Numbered from the stretch's first letter, positions 34,050-44,036 are shown. The stretch is 64,000 bases of DNA from G965216695 sp965216695 (GCA_965216695.1 OZ244212.1:2542001-2606000); one strand, 5' to 3'. Made by a program: numbers and translations. Notes: generated by a model not told the origin, from the letters alone.

Positions 34050-36644
34050 TTGCATTTCGAGCGCACGAAAATGAATCGCGCGGTGGTGGCTGCCATCGCG
34101 TCCATGTCTTCCACGCACGCGTTGGCCCAGGAAGTCGCACAGAACCGGGCCATCGAGGAGGTGGTGGTAACCGCCACCAAGCGCGCGGTGCCACTGCAGG
34201 ACGTGCCGGTGGCGGTGCAGGCGCTCACCGAGGACACGATGGAAGACCTCGGCATCAACACGTTCGAGGACTACCTGATACAGCTGCCCGGCGTCACCGC
34301 CGGCGGCAGCGGGCCCGGTCAGAACACCATCTATATAAGAGGGCTTGCGTCGACCACGCCCAATCTCACCACCGCGGGCGTGGCGGGCCTTGCGCCGAAC
34401 GTTGCCTTCTATCTGGACGAACAACCGTTGTCGCAGCCAGGGCGCAATCTGGATGTGTACGCCGCAGACCTGAATCGCATTGAGGTACTTTCCGGTCCGC
34501 AGGGCACGTTGTTTGGCGCCAGCTCGCAGGCCGGCAACGTGCGGCTGATTACCAACAAGCCGGATCCGAGTGAAACGTACGGCAGCGTGGATGTCGGTAC
34601 GTCGTTCACCAACGGCGGCGATCAGAGCGGCAAGCTGGAAGCGATGTTGAACCTGGCGGTGGCGGACAACTTCGCACTGCGTGTGGTGGGATACACGGAC
34701 ACGCAGGGCGGCTACATCGACCAGGTGTCGGGTACGCGCGATGCCAGCGAGAGCGCACGGTTCCGTCCCGGCGGTGCAGTACGGGCGAACGGCGAACCGG
34801 TGTCTGCCGGTCGCGCCGGCTTTCAGGCGGGTGCCGATCTGAGCGGGGTTACGTTTCTGGACGCCGAAGCGCGGGAAGACAGCGACGCCAACGAAACGAA
34901 GTATCGCGGTGGCCGGCTGAGTGCACTTTGGGACGTGAGCGGCGATTGGACCGTACAGGCGTCGGTGATGCAGCAATCGCTGGACGCAGACGGTGTGTTT
35001 TTCGCCGACCCGGAGCTGGACGATTTCGAGATTCAGCGGTTTGCGAACGATGAGATCGAGGACGAGTTCACCAATACCAACTGGACGATCGAAGGGCGTA
35101 TAGGCGCGTTGAACGTGCTGTACACGGGCGCGTACACCGATCGCGAAACCGATCAGATCGTGGACTACACGGACTACCTTTTCGTGGGCCAGTACCTGCC
35201 CTACTACATCTGCGACGGCGCGGTTACCTACCCCGGCGCGGCGGCGCCAAGCGGTGTCTGTCAGGCGCCGAGTCTGTTCGTGGATTCGTCTACCGAAACG
35301 GAAGTGTGGTCGCACGAACTGCGGGTTACCACGCCCGGCGAGTACGCGGTGCGTTTCACGGGCGGGCTGTTTTACAGCGACCTGGAGCTGACGGAACGCA
35401 ACGATTTCACCTACCCCGGGTCTGTAGCCGCGGCGCCGTTCGGCGCATTCAAACCGAACTTTCCGTTCACCACCGGTTTCACCTCCGATCCCGGGCCGTT
35501 CCCGCCGGGGGTCATCTTCCGCAACGACGTGCGCCGTACCGACGAGCAGAAAGCCGTATTCGGCGAAGTGACCTGGGATCTGAGCGATACCTGGTCGGTT
35601 ACCGCGGGTTTGCGCTGGTATGACATAGAAGTGGATTTCGACGGTTCCGCCAACAGTTCGTTCTGCAATTCCTTCTCGGCGGCCGACGTTAACGCGTTCG
35701 GTACGGACATCAGCGATCTGTACAACGGCGACGGCGAGTTCACGTTCCGTGGCAGCTGCGATCCGGCCAATCACATCACGTACACGCAAGCGGACCTTAA
35801 CAATCCCGACATTCCGGCAGCGGCCGCCGGTGCACTGCGCGCACCGGATTCGGCAGACACCGACGGCGTGATCGGCAAGTTCAGCGTGGCGTGGATGCCG
35901 ACAGACGACGTAATGCTGTATGCCACCTGGTCGGAAGGGTTCCGTCCCGGACTGCTGAACCGCCCAGGCGGCGCCGCAGGTCCGAACGGCTACACCGTGC
36001 CGTTCGTGCTCGACACCGATGACGTGGTGAACTACGAGCTCGGTTGGAAGATCGACCTGTTGGACCGCACGCTGCGCGTGAACGGCAGTGCGTTCTTTGT
36101 GGAAGTGGAAAGTCTGCAGACGACAATCTTCGATCCCAGCATCGTCAACCTGTTCTTCTCGGACAATGCGGCTGACGCAGAGATTATGGGCATTGAAGGC
36201 GACTTCATCTGGAATGCGAGTGAAAACCTTACGATAAGCGGTGCGCTGTCGTTTCTGGATACGGAAATTACGAAGGTAATCACACCTACCAACGATGTGC
36301 GTAAGGGGAGCGAGCTCGCCTTTGCGCCCGAGTTTCAGGGCAACCTGCGGGCGCGCTACGAGTGGTATCTGGATTCGGGGATGACGATGCACGTAATGCC
36401 ACACATCTCGTTTTCGGCCGAGTCGCAGAGCGACGTGATTACGATCAACAACTCGGAAGTGGACAGCTGGTTTCTCGCCGGCGTAACGCTTGGTGTATCC
36501 AACGAACAATGGACAGCGGAACTCTACGTAGACAACCTGTTCGATGAAGAGGCCGAGTTGTCACGGAGCTTCGTGTTCGATCGCGAACGCGTCACGTATG
36601 CGCGACCGCAGACGATTGGGTTGCGCTTCTCCTACGACTTCTGA
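34050..36644 (+). CDS. TonB-dependent outer-membrane receptor
   Basis: 864 residues. The start is taken as TTG because GGAGAGG lies 5 bases upstream; ATG at 34071 would also give a signal peptide (VVAAIASMSSTHALAQ). TonB box and plug start are IEEVVVTATKRAVPLQDVPV; the plug has YLIQLPGVTAGGSGPGQ and RIEVLSGPQGTLFGA; a 22-strand barrel ends in LRFSYDF. The plug sequence is of the type common in Sphingomonads and marine gammaproteobacteria that take up complex organic compounds. It heads an operon with TPR-sulfotransferase and BCCT transporter genes. The ligand is unknown. Confidence 0.93.
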   Translation: MHFERTKMNRAVVAAIASMSSTHALAQEVAQNRAIEEVVVTATKRAVPLQDVPVAVQALTEDTMEDLGINTFEDYLIQLPGVTAGGSGPGQNTIYIRGLASTTPNLTTAGVAGLAPNVAFYLDEQPLSQPGRNLDVYAADLNRIEVLSGPQGTLFGASSQAGNVRLITNKPDPSETYGSVDVGTSFTNGGDQSGKLEAMLNLAVADNFALRVVGYTDTQGGYIDQVSGTRDASESARFRPGGAVRANGEPVSAGRAGFQAGADLSGVTFLDAEAREDSDANETKYRGGRLSALWDVSGDWTVQASVMQQSLDADGVFFADPELDDFEIQRFANDEIEDEFTNTNWTIEGRIGALNVLYTGAYTDRETDQIVDYTDYLFVGQYLPYYICDGAVTYPGAAAPSGVCQAPSLFVDSSTETEVWSHELRVTTPGEYAVRFTGGLFYSDLELTERNDFTYPGSVAAAPFGAFKPNFPFTTGFTSDPGPFPPGVIFRNDVRRTDEQKAVFGEVTWDLSDTWSVTAGLRWYDIEVDFDGSANSSFCNSFSAADVNAFGTDISDLYNGDGEFTFRGSCDPANHITYTQADLNNPDIPAAAAGALRAPDSADTDGVIGKFSVAWMPTDDVMLYATWSEGFRPGLLNRPGGAAGPNGYTVPFVLDTDDVVNYELGWKIDLLDRTLRVNGSAFFVEVESLQTTIFDPSIVNLFFSDNAADAEIMGIEGDFIWNASENLTISGALSFLDTEITKVITPTNDVRKGSELAFAPEFQGNLRARYEWYLDSGMTMHVMPHISFSAESQSDVITINNSEVDSWFLAGVTLGVSNEQWTAELYVDNLFDEEAELSRSFVFDRERVTYARPQTIGLRFSYDF

Positions 36645-36655
36645 GTGAGGCACCG

Positions 36656-38632
36656 GTGGCCGGGCTAGACGGAGCGCCGGCCGAAACCGGCATCCGCGAG
36701 ATCCGCGAGAAGCTCGCGCGCGGCGAGTTACCCTCAGCGTTACAGGATCTGCGCGTACTGCTCGCTCGCGTTCCTGACGACGCGGACGCGCTGTACTTGC
36801 TGGCGGTTACGCACCGCTATACGGGCGATTCCGAACAAGCGCTCGCGGCACTGCAGCGTTTGAAGCAGATTGCGCCAACGCATAGTCGGGCGTATCAGGA
36901 AGAAGGCCATGTGCATCGGGATGCCGGGCGAACCCCGCAGGCGTTACGCGCCTATACCCGTGCGGTATCGCTGAATCCAGCGCTCGAAGCGAGTTTGCGG
37001 GAACGCGCCAAGCTGCTGAGCGCGGAAGGTGCGTCCGAAGAAGCGCATACCGCCGCAGAACAGCTCCAGGCGTTACAGCGCTTACCGAAAGCGTTACGCG
37101 CCGCAATGGATCTGGCAGCTCAGAACAAGCTTCTGAAAGCCGAGCAACTGTGCCGCGCGTTCCTCAAGGAAAATCCTGAACACGTCGAGGGCATGCGGCT
37201 GCTGGCAGATATTGGCGTGCGGCTTGGCGTGCTCGATGATGCGGAGTTTCTACTCGAAAGCGCGTTGGTGTTTCAACCCGATCACTTACCGGCGCAGATG
37301 GAGTACGTTCAAGTACTGCGCAAGCGGCAGAAGTTCCAGGCTGCGCTGACGCACGCCCGTGCGCTACTTGCGACACACCCGCGCAATCTGCAGATCAAGT
37401 CGATGTGCGCGGTGGAGTACATGCAGACCGGCGATTATGCGACGGCGCTGCAACTGCTGGACGAAGTGCTGGAGCATGCGCCGAACGATGCGCGCACGCT
37501 GGTAACGAAGGGGCACGCGTTGAAGACGAGCGGGCGTGCGGATGACGCGATCGGGTTGTATCGCCGTGCGGCCGAGCAGCACCCGGCGCATGGCGAAGCC
37601 TGGTATGCGCTGGCGAACCTGAAAACCTATCGTTTCAACGCCAACGAAGTCCGTGCGATGCAAGCGCTTGAGGACAACGCCGACTGGGGCGCGATGGATC
37701 GGGTCTATCTGAACTTTGCGTTGGCGAAGGCGTTTGAGGATGGCGGCGATTATGAAAACGCGTTCGGCCGCTACGCCCAGGGTAATGCGTTGAAGAAGGC
37801 GCAGAGCCGTTACGACGCAGATCGCATGCACAACGAACTTGCGGCCACTCGGCGCGTATGTACCGCGGAGTTCTTCGCCGGGCGCAGCGATTACGGTGCG
37901 CAGATCGCGGACCCGATCTTCATCGTTGGCCTGCCGCGCGCCGGATCGACGCTGCTGGAACAGATTCTTTCGTCGCACAGTCAGGTGGACGGCACGCTGG
38001 AGTTGCCCGATGTGCCGTCGCTGTCGCAGCGGTTGCGTCGGCGCGCCGGCAGTAACGGTTATCCCAATGTCCTGCGCGAGTTGAGCGCGGATGAGTGCCT
38101 GGCTTTCGGTGAGAAGTATCTGGAAGACACGCACGTGCATCGCGGCGAGGCTCCGCGGTTCGTGGACAAAATGCCCAACAACTTCCGGCATATCGGTCTG
38201 ATTCGACTGATGCTGCCCGACGCAAAGATCATAGACGCGCGGCGGGAACCCATGGCCTGTTGTTTCAGCGGATTCAAACAGCTGTTCGCGGAGGGTCAGG
38301 AGTTCTCGTACAGCCTGGAAGACCTGGGTCGATACTATCGGGACTACGTGGACCTGATGACGCACTGGAACGCGGTGTTGCCCGGATATGTGTTGCGCGT
38401 GAATCACGAAGACGTGGTTGCGGATCTGGAGCACGAGGTGCGACGTGTACTGGCGTTCTGCAATCTGCCGTTCGAAGAGGCGTGCCTGAAGTACTACGAG
38501 ACCGAGCGCAACATCCGCACGCCAAGCTCGGAACAGGTACGGCAACCAATATTTCGTGACGGCGTGGAACAGTGGCGTCACTTCGAGCCGTGGCTCGCGC
38601 CACTGCGAACAGCCCTCGATCAGGAGGCGTAA
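36656..38632 (+). CDS. TPR repeat plus sulfotransferase-fold protein
   Basis: 658 residues starting with GTG 11 bases after the receptor gene. About residues 10-390 are TPR repeats (ALRAYTRAVSLNPALEASLRE; LYRRAAEQHPAHGEAWYALAN). The C-terminal part is a sulfotransferase domain with the PAPS-binding loop IVGLPRAGSTLLEQI near 424 and MPNNFRHIGLIRLMLPDAKII near 505. TPR-sulfotransferases are often found beside TonB receptors in related bacteria, but their substrates are unknown. The next gene overlaps its stop as TAATG. Confidence 0.9.
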   Translation: MAGLDGAPAETGIREIREKLARGELPSALQDLRVLLARVPDDADALYLLAVTHRYTGDSEQALAALQRLKQIAPTHSRAYQEEGHVHRDAGRTPQALRAYTRAVSLNPALEASLRERAKLLSAEGASEEAHTAAEQLQALQRLPKALRAAMDLAAQNKLLKAEQLCRAFLKENPEHVEGMRLLADIGVRLGVLDDAEFLLESALVFQPDHLPAQMEYVQVLRKRQKFQAALTHARALLATHPRNLQIKSMCAVEYMQTGDYATALQLLDEVLEHAPNDARTLVTKGHALKTSGRADDAIGLYRRAAEQHPAHGEAWYALANLKTYRFNANEVRAMQALEDNADWGAMDRVYLNFALAKAFEDGGDYENAFGRYAQGNALKKAQSRYDADRMHNELAATRRVCTAEFFAGRSDYGAQIADPIFIVGLPRAGSTLLEQILSSHSQVDGTLELPDVPSLSQRLRRRAGSNGYPNVLRELSADECLAFGEKYLEDTHVHRGEAPRFVDKMPNNFRHIGLIRLMLPDAKIIDARREPMACCFSGFKQLFAEGQEFSYSLEDLGRYYRDYVDLMTHWNAVLPGYVLRVNHEDVVADLEHEVRRVLAFCNLPFEEACLKYYETERNIRTPSSEQVRQPIFRDGVEQWRHFEPWLAPLRTALDQEA

Positions 38633-40611
38633 TGACGGAGCACGGCCAATCCCGGGAACGCAACACCGCGCCGCTGGATCCAACGGTGTTCTACACGTCG
38701 GTGGTGGCGTTGGCACTGGTGCTGGGCGGTTCTGCGGTTGCGCCGGAGGCGGCGGGCCGGCTGTTCGACGGCGTGCAGAACGCCATCGTTGTGAACGGAA
38801 GCTGGTACTACGTGTTGGTGGTGGCGATCATTCTCGTTACTACCGTGGTGGTAGCGCTCACCCGCTTCGGCGAAATCAAGCTGGGCCCAGACCACGCCGA
38901 GCCGCAATATCCGCTGCTGTCTTGGTTCGCCATGCTCTTCGCGGCCGGTATGGGCATTGGGCTGATGTTTTTCGGTGTGGCGGAACCGGTGAACCACTTT
39001 CTGAACCCGCCGCATGGACCAGGCAGTACCGTGGCGGCCGCGGAAGAGGCGATGCACCTCACGTTCTTTCACTGGGGGCTGCATGCGTGGGCCACGTACG
39101 CCATCGTTGCGGTTATTCTCGCGTACTTCGGCTACCGTCACGGACTGCCCCTCACTCTGCGCTCTGCCCTTTTCCCGCTGGTGGGCGAGCGCATCTACGG
39201 CAAATTGGGTTCAGCAGTCGACATCTTTGCCATTCTAAGTACCACGTTCGGCGTGGCTACGTCGCTGGGGTTCGGCGTCGACCAGATCAATTCGGGCCTG
39301 AACTATCTGTTCGGCGTGCCGAAGACCGTGACGGTGCAGATTACGCTCATCGTGCTCACCACAGCGCTGGCTACCGTGTCGGTGGCGCTGGGATTGGACG
39401 TCGGCATCAAACGGCTTTCTGAGGTCAACATCGTGCTGGCGGTGGCGCTTTTGATCGGTGTGCTCGTGTTTGGTCCCACGGTGTATCTGCTGCAGATGTT
39501 TATGCAGAACACGGGTGGTTACCTCGCGGACCTGGTGGGCAAAACGTTCAATCTGTATGCGTACGAGCCAACCGATTGGCTCGGCGGCTGGACGATTTTC
39601 TACTGGGGCTGGTGGATCAGCTGGGCGCCGTTCGTAGGGCTGTTCATCGCACGCATCTCGCGCGGGCGTACGCTACGCCAGTTCGTGCTTGGCGCGCTGG
39701 CGGCCCCCACACTCTTTACGCTGCTGTGGATGACCGTGTTCGGTAACTCGGCCATCGCACTGATTCTGGATCAGGGCATTGTGGATCTGGCGGCGGCGGT
39801 AAGCGAAGACGAATCCGTTGCGCTCTTCAGGTTTCTGGAACATTTTCCCGCATCGTCCGTGTTGTCGTTTCTTGCTATCTGCATGGTGTTCGTATTCTTC
39901 ATCACGTCTGCGGATTCCGGAGCGATGGTGTTGAACATGTTGTCATCTGCAGGGCGCGACGACACGCCGGTACTGCGGCGCGTGTTCTGGATGGCCATGA
40001 TTGGCGCGTCTGCGTTGCTGCTGTTGCTGGCGGGTGGGCTGCCGGTGCTGCAGACCGCGGCCATTGCCAGCGCGCTGCCGTTTTCGCTGGTAATTCTGTT
40101 CGCCATCTGGGGTTTCGTGCGCGCGTTGTCGGTCGATCACACCAAACGACAGACGATGCAGCTGCGCACCGTGAGCCCGCCGGGTGCGCCTGAGGGTGCG
40201 GACTGGAAGAATCGGCTGGGTAATCTGTTACGCTATCCGTCGCGCAAAGACGTGGAGGTGTTCATCCGTAATGACGTTGCGGCGGCTATGCGCCAGTTTG
40301 AACGCGAGTTGAAAGCGCACGGGTTGGATACGCTCGTAGATGTTGCGCCCGAGTACGATCGGGCGACACTGAGCGTGCTGCACGGCGACGAGATCGACTT
40401 TCAGTACTCCGTTGTTGAGCGTGCGCACCGGTTACCGCATGCGGCGCTCGCCTACGAGGCGCCCGGAGACCCGAGATACTATCGTGCTGAAGTCCAGCTC
40501 AACGAGGGCGGGCAAGATTACGACGTGATGGGTTGGAGTCAGCAACAACTGGTGCATGATCTGCTCGAGCAGTACGAACGGCACCTGCACTTTCTGCACA
40601 CACTGCGCTAG
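38632..40611 (+). CDS. BCCT-family transporter
   Basis: 659 residues; the ATG overlaps the preceding stop. Twelve membrane helices with BCCT signatures GMGIGLMFFGVAEPVNHF and the WGWWISWAPFVGLFIARISRG segment of the eighth-ninth helices. A soluble C-terminal domain of about 140 residues (from LGNLLRYPSRKDVEVF) resembles that of BetT-type choline transporters. Substrates of this family are betaine, choline, carnitine or similar quaternary or sulphonium compounds. Its stop codon directly abuts the second REP-like palindrome. Confidence 0.92.
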   Translation: MTEHGQSRERNTAPLDPTVFYTSVVALALVLGGSAVAPEAAGRLFDGVQNAIVVNGSWYYVLVVAIILVTTVVVALTRFGEIKLGPDHAEPQYPLLSWFAMLFAAGMGIGLMFFGVAEPVNHFLNPPHGPGSTVAAAEEAMHLTFFHWGLHAWATYAIVAVILAYFGYRHGLPLTLRSALFPLVGERIYGKLGSAVDIFAILSTTFGVATSLGFGVDQINSGLNYLFGVPKTVTVQITLIVLTTALATVSVALGLDVGIKRLSEVNIVLAVALLIGVLVFGPTVYLLQMFMQNTGGYLADLVGKTFNLYAYEPTDWLGGWTIFYWGWWISWAPFVGLFIARISRGRTLRQFVLGALAAPTLFTLLWMTVFGNSAIALILDQGIVDLAAAVSEDESVALFRFLEHFPASSVLSFLAICMVFVFFITSADSGAMVLNMLSSAGRDDTPVLRRVFWMAMIGASALLLLLAGGLPVLQTAAIASALPFSLVILFAIWGFVRALSVDHTKRQTMQLRTVSPPGAPEGADWKNRLGNLLRYPSRKDVEVFIRNDVAAAMRQFERELKAHGLDTLVDVAPEYDRATLSVLHGDEIDFQYSVVERAHRLPHAALAYEAPGDPRYYRAEVQLNEGGQDYDVMGWSQQQLVHDLLEQYERHLHFLHTLR

Positions 40612-40615
40612 TGTT

Positions 40616-40705
40616 GGGGTCAGAGCAAAGGGACAGATCAACGGCGTCTGATACCCGTCGAATCGCTTTGGGTCAGCCGTTGATCTGTCCCTTTGCTCTG
40701 ACCCC
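40616..40705. repeat. REP-like 90-bp palindrome, copy 2
   Basis: Arms GGGGTCAGAGCAAAGGGACA and TGTCCCTTTGCTCTGACCCC are perfect complements and symmetry continues to AACGGC/GCCGTT. Same outer sequence, length and position after a stop codon as the copy at 33284. It probably also works as the terminator of the receptor operon. Confidence 0.85.
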
Positions 40706-40755
40706 GACACTTCGCCTCACGACGTCCGCTTTGGCAAGCACCGGTTGAGCTGGCG

Positions 40756-42432
40756 GTGTCAGGTCCTCAGTCTGCGCATCTCGGGTTTGTAAACAGCACG
40801 TGTTTTGATGCGTCCGGACAACACCTTTTCTCGGCGTCTGTAGAAGGAACCGTGGACACCTGGGACGTTGAAAGCAGAACGTTGCGCGATCGGTTCCAGG
40901 TGCACGATGGTCCGGTCAACGATCTGTCGTACGCGACAGGCGTAATTGTTAGCGCCGGATGGGACGGCACGGTGCAACATACCGGGACAGATGGCGCGTC
41001 GATTCGCAGGCAGCAACTGCCGTGCCCGCTCCACGCGATTGAAGTCGCCGATTCGCGCACGATTGTTGGCGGGGCGAACGGTGTCGTGTACGTGGTCGGG
41101 GAAGCAACCACGCGGCAGCTCGGCGCACACGATAGCGCCGTGGAGTGCCTTTGTGTGGTGGGCCGGTATCTCTTGTCAGGATCGCGCGACGGCGTTATCG
41201 GAATGTGGAACCTTGCCTCGGGTGAGCATCTGGCCAACCTTCAGGGACACGCCGACTGGGTGACTCGCATTGCGGCGGTCGGCGCTGAACGAGCCATGTC
41301 CGTTGGCGAAGACGGCCTGGTGATTGCGTGGGATCTGCAACAACGTCGCGAAATCTGGCGCCTCGATCTCGGCAATCCGATCTGGGGATTGGCGGTGGAT
41401 GAAACGTCGTCGACGGCCTACGTGGGAAAGGCGGGCAAACCGACTACCGTCGACATCGCTGCGCGCACGGTGCGCGACATCGATGGGGTCGGTGGGTTTG
41501 CGGCGCGTGCAATCAGCATCAGTTGCAATGGACTGGTTGCGCTGGGACATGACGGCGGCGGTATAGATTTTCTCGAGCGCGGATCGTTGGCAACAGCTTG
41601 GGGCATCTCCGGCGGGCACCGTGGTGTCCTTACCGTAACGTTCAGCGGCGCCCGTTGCCTAACTGGGCACCAGAACGGGTCCGTTATGGTGTGCGACCGA
41701 GATGGCGGTTCGCGCGAGTCGCATGACGCGCACGGATTCATGGCGTACACCTCTACGGCGTTGGCGGATGGCCGCGCGGCGGTTGGCAGTCTGGACGGAA
41801 AAATCAGCATCTGGAACCTCGATGCAAGGCAACGGATTCAGACGCTGGATCACGGTGGGCAGGTGTTTGCGCTCACGGCAACCCAAGACTCGACGGCATT
41901 GTTGAGCGCGGGTGACAAACACTGGATTCAGTGGCGCACTGATACCTGGGAGCCGCTGCATCGCGAGGACGAACTCGGCAGCGGTAACCATACGCTCGGC
42001 GCAATCAGCCGAGATGGTCGAGTGGTTGTGTGCGTTGGCGAGAACGCGCTGCTTAAAGTTTGGATGGAACGTCGTCTTACGAACAGCTTTGCGTTGCCGT
42101 ATCAGGACAGCTCGGCCGTTGCGATTGCTCCCGATGGCGCTTGTGCGTATGTTGCGTTCAAAGACGGCGTTGTTGGCGTGGTGTCTTTGCAGTCGGGCGA
42201 GTATGCCGAGCTGCATCGTGTGCACGACAGTTGGATTCGCCAGCTGATGGTATCTGTTGACGGAACCCGCCTGCTCTCCTGTTCCCAGAACGGCATTGCG
42301 ACAGTTGTCGAGATGCATGATCGATCCGTTCGCGTGCTTGCGGGGGCGCCCATCGCCGCAGTCGGTTTTACGCCGACCAATGGTGTCGGTTTTGTTGATT
42401 GTGCGGGTAAGGTTGCCTACGACGCCGGATGA
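40756..42432 (+). CDS. WD40-repeat beta-propeller protein
   Basis: 558 residues, GTG start with only a weak ribosome binding site. The whole length is WD40 repeats, about a dozen blades ending in segments such as GTVDTWDVES, GVIGMWNLAS, GLVIAWDLQQ and GKISIWNLDA; this fits one or two propellers. There is no signal peptide, kinase, protease or NACHT domain attached, so it is a free-standing propeller, presumably a protein-binding scaffold. It lies between the REP palindrome and a convergent SDR gene and has no obvious operon partner. Confidence 0.85.
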   Translation: MSGPQSAHLGFVNSTCFDASGQHLFSASVEGTVDTWDVESRTLRDRFQVHDGPVNDLSYATGVIVSAGWDGTVQHTGTDGASIRRQQLPCPLHAIEVADSRTIVGGANGVVYVVGEATTRQLGAHDSAVECLCVVGRYLLSGSRDGVIGMWNLASGEHLANLQGHADWVTRIAAVGAERAMSVGEDGLVIAWDLQQRREIWRLDLGNPIWGLAVDETSSTAYVGKAGKPTTVDIAARTVRDIDGVGGFAARAISISCNGLVALGHDGGGIDFLERGSLATAWGISGGHRGVLTVTFSGARCLTGHQNGSVMVCDRDGGSRESHDAHGFMAYTSTALADGRAAVGSLDGKISIWNLDARQRIQTLDHGGQVFALTATQDSTALLSAGDKHWIQWRTDTWEPLHREDELGSGNHTLGAISRDGRVVVCVGENALLKVWMERRLTNSFALPYQDSSAVAIAPDGACAYVAFKDGVVGVVSLQSGEYAELHRVHDSWIRQLMVSVDGTRLLSCSQNGIATVVEMHDRSVRVLAGAPIAAVGFTPTNGVGFVDCAGKVAYDAG

Positions 42433-42442
42433 GTGCGTGCAC

Positions 42443-43282
42443 TCATCGGCGTACGAAAGTTTCGTATTCCTCTTTGTAGGTCTCGTCCCAGCGAGACAGT
42501 GCGCAGCGGTTCCGAATCAGGTCGTCTGTGTTCCACTGAATGCGCCTTTCATCGAGCTTGCGCGGTGTCTCATTGTCCGGACACAGTATGTAGAAATCGC
42601 CCCGAGTCAACGATTGCATCATGAAGTCCACCAACTGATCGGGCGTCCAGGCCGCCGGCGGTTTGTCTGGCACAAACTGTGCGATCATCCCCGTATAAGT
42701 GAACCCGGGTACCAGCAAGTGCGCGGTCAATGCGCACCCGTCAACCTGGCGCAGCGCGTGCGCGAGGCTTTCCGTATAGGCCTTTACGCCGGCCTTCGAG
42801 AGATTGTAGGCGTAGTTTCCCGGCGGATTGGTAATGCCCTGCTTTGAGCCGGTGTTGATCACTGCCCCGGCGGCGCCGGATTCGAGCATTGCCGGGATGA
42901 ACGCCTGGCAACCATGGATGATGCCCCACAGATTAACGTCAACCTGCTTCTTCCACGTTGCGAGACCCTCCCAGGGTGCACTCGGTGGAAAGCCTGCGCC
43001 CGCGTTGTTCATCAAACAATGCACATCGCCGAGCTTGCCTGCTGCCGTTTGCTGCAACGCTTGAAGTTGCTCTGCGTCAGATACATCGCAGTGTTGGGTG
43101 AGTAACGTGCCCGTGCTTTCGGCCGCGATATTATCCTCAGCGGCTTGCAGCGCGTCGTCATTCAGATCTGCGATCAACACGTTCATGCCGTGCGACAGGA
43201 AATGTTTTGTGGCCGCGAGTCCGATCCCGCTGGCGCCTCCGGTGATTACCGCGTTGTTGCCTGCTTTGAGCCAGCTTGTCAT
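42443..43282 (-). CDS. Short-chain dehydrogenase/reductase (SDR)
   Basis: 279 residues, classical SDR: cofactor motif TGGASGIG at 14-21, NNAG near 92, catalytic S146, Y159 and K163 (YNLSK). D39 after the second strand (LIADLND) predicts NAD rather than NADP. The long C-terminal part (PDKPPAAWTPDQLVDFMMQ; ILCPDNETPRKLDE) is typical of SDRs annotated for steroid or lipid-like alcohol oxidation, but the substrate cannot be told. 39 bases from the nitroreductase gene on the same strand; probably co-transcribed with it. Confidence 0.9.
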   Translation of the reverse strand: MTSWLKAGNNAVITGGASGIGLAATKHFLSHGMNVLIADLNDDALQAAEDNIAAESTGTLLTQHCDVSDAEQLQALQQTAAGKLGDVHCLMNNAGAGFPPSAPWEGLATWKKQVDVNLWGIIHGCQAFIPAMLESGAAGAVINTGSKQGITNPPGNYAYNLSKAGVKAYTESLAHALRQVDGCALTAHLLVPGFTYTGMIAQFVPDKPPAAWTPDQLVDFMMQSLTRGDFYILCPDNETPRKLDERRIQWNTDDLIRNRCALSRWDETYKEEYETFVRR

Positions 43283-43321
43283 GGGATGGGAGTCTCCGTA
43301 TGCGTTGTCAGTCGTAATACC

Positions 43322-43990
43322 CTACCAGCCGTCCACATGCATCACGCGATCGATCGAGCGCCGTGGCCCGGGTTTGAACTGGGTGCCGATGGTGTGTGCA
43401 ACCGGGATCAAAGCCACCTGGGTGATTTCGGTGTGCGGAATGTTCAACAGTTTTGCAACCTCCGCTTCATAGAATAGGTGCAACGTGGTCCACGCCGTAC
43501 CCAATCCGCGCGCACGGGCGGCAAGCATGAAGCTCCATGCAGCCGGGATGATCGAGCCGTAGGTGCTCGCCTGCGTCGCCACCGCGAACGCTGCGGGTAC
43601 CTGTTCAACGCGACCTTTAACGCATGGAATGACGTGTATCGGAACGCGTTCCAGGTTGTTTGCCAGATACTCGACCGAGGAAACCATGCGTTCCTGCACT
43701 GGCGCCATGGACGCGTCGTCCGCGTGTACCCGGAAGGCGGAAAATGCGTCGCTGTTGCGGTAGTTCGTCCAAGCCTGTCTGTAGAGGCTCGCAATCGCTT
43801 GACGCTTTTCCGGGTCGGAGACGACCACGAAGTGCCAACCCTGCTCGTTCGATCCGGTTGGGGCTTGCAATGCTATGCCGACGCACTCGCGTATCAGACG
43901 CATATCGACCGGTTGATCGAAATCCAGGCGCTTGCGCACCGCGCGTGTTGTCGTAAGCAACTCGTCAGGGCTCAGATTCAACGTAGACAT
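43322..43990 (-). CDS. Nitroreductase-family flavoprotein
   Basis: 222 residues from the ATG; a TTG five codons upstream is possible. FMN-dependent nitroreductase fold: TTTRAVRKRLDFDQPV near the N-terminus (the Arg-rich FMN phosphate site), IALQAPTGSNEQGWHFVVV, and the LAARARGLGTAW segment. It reduces nitro compounds, quinones or enones with NAD(P)H. Located upstream of the SDR gene on the same strand, suggesting a shared catabolic route; this is inference. Confidence 0.88.
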   Translation of the reverse strand: MSTLNLSPDELLTTTRAVRKRLDFDQPVDMRLIRECVGIALQAPTGSNEQGWHFVVVSDPEKRQAIASLYRQAWTNYRNSDAFSAFRVHADDASMAPVQERMVSSVEYLANNLERVPIHVIPCVKGRVEQVPAAFAVATQASTYGSIIPAAWSFMLAARARGLGTAWTTLHLFYEAEVAKLLNIPHTEITQVALIPVAHTIGTQFKPGPRRSIDRVMHVDGW

Positions 43991-44036
43991 GTGTTCGGCT
44001 TTCAATCGCTCTTTGCTACGAGCGTAGCCGACTGGA

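Noticed and set aside
34029..36509. 826-residue open frame on the minus strand opposite the TonB receptor
   Set aside because: Composition is Arg/His-rich nonsense mirroring GC-rich codons of the receptor; no domain or ribosome binding site.
37364..38716. 450-residue minus-strand frame opposite the TPR-sulfotransferase
   Set aside because: Antisense shadow of a clearly recognised gene.
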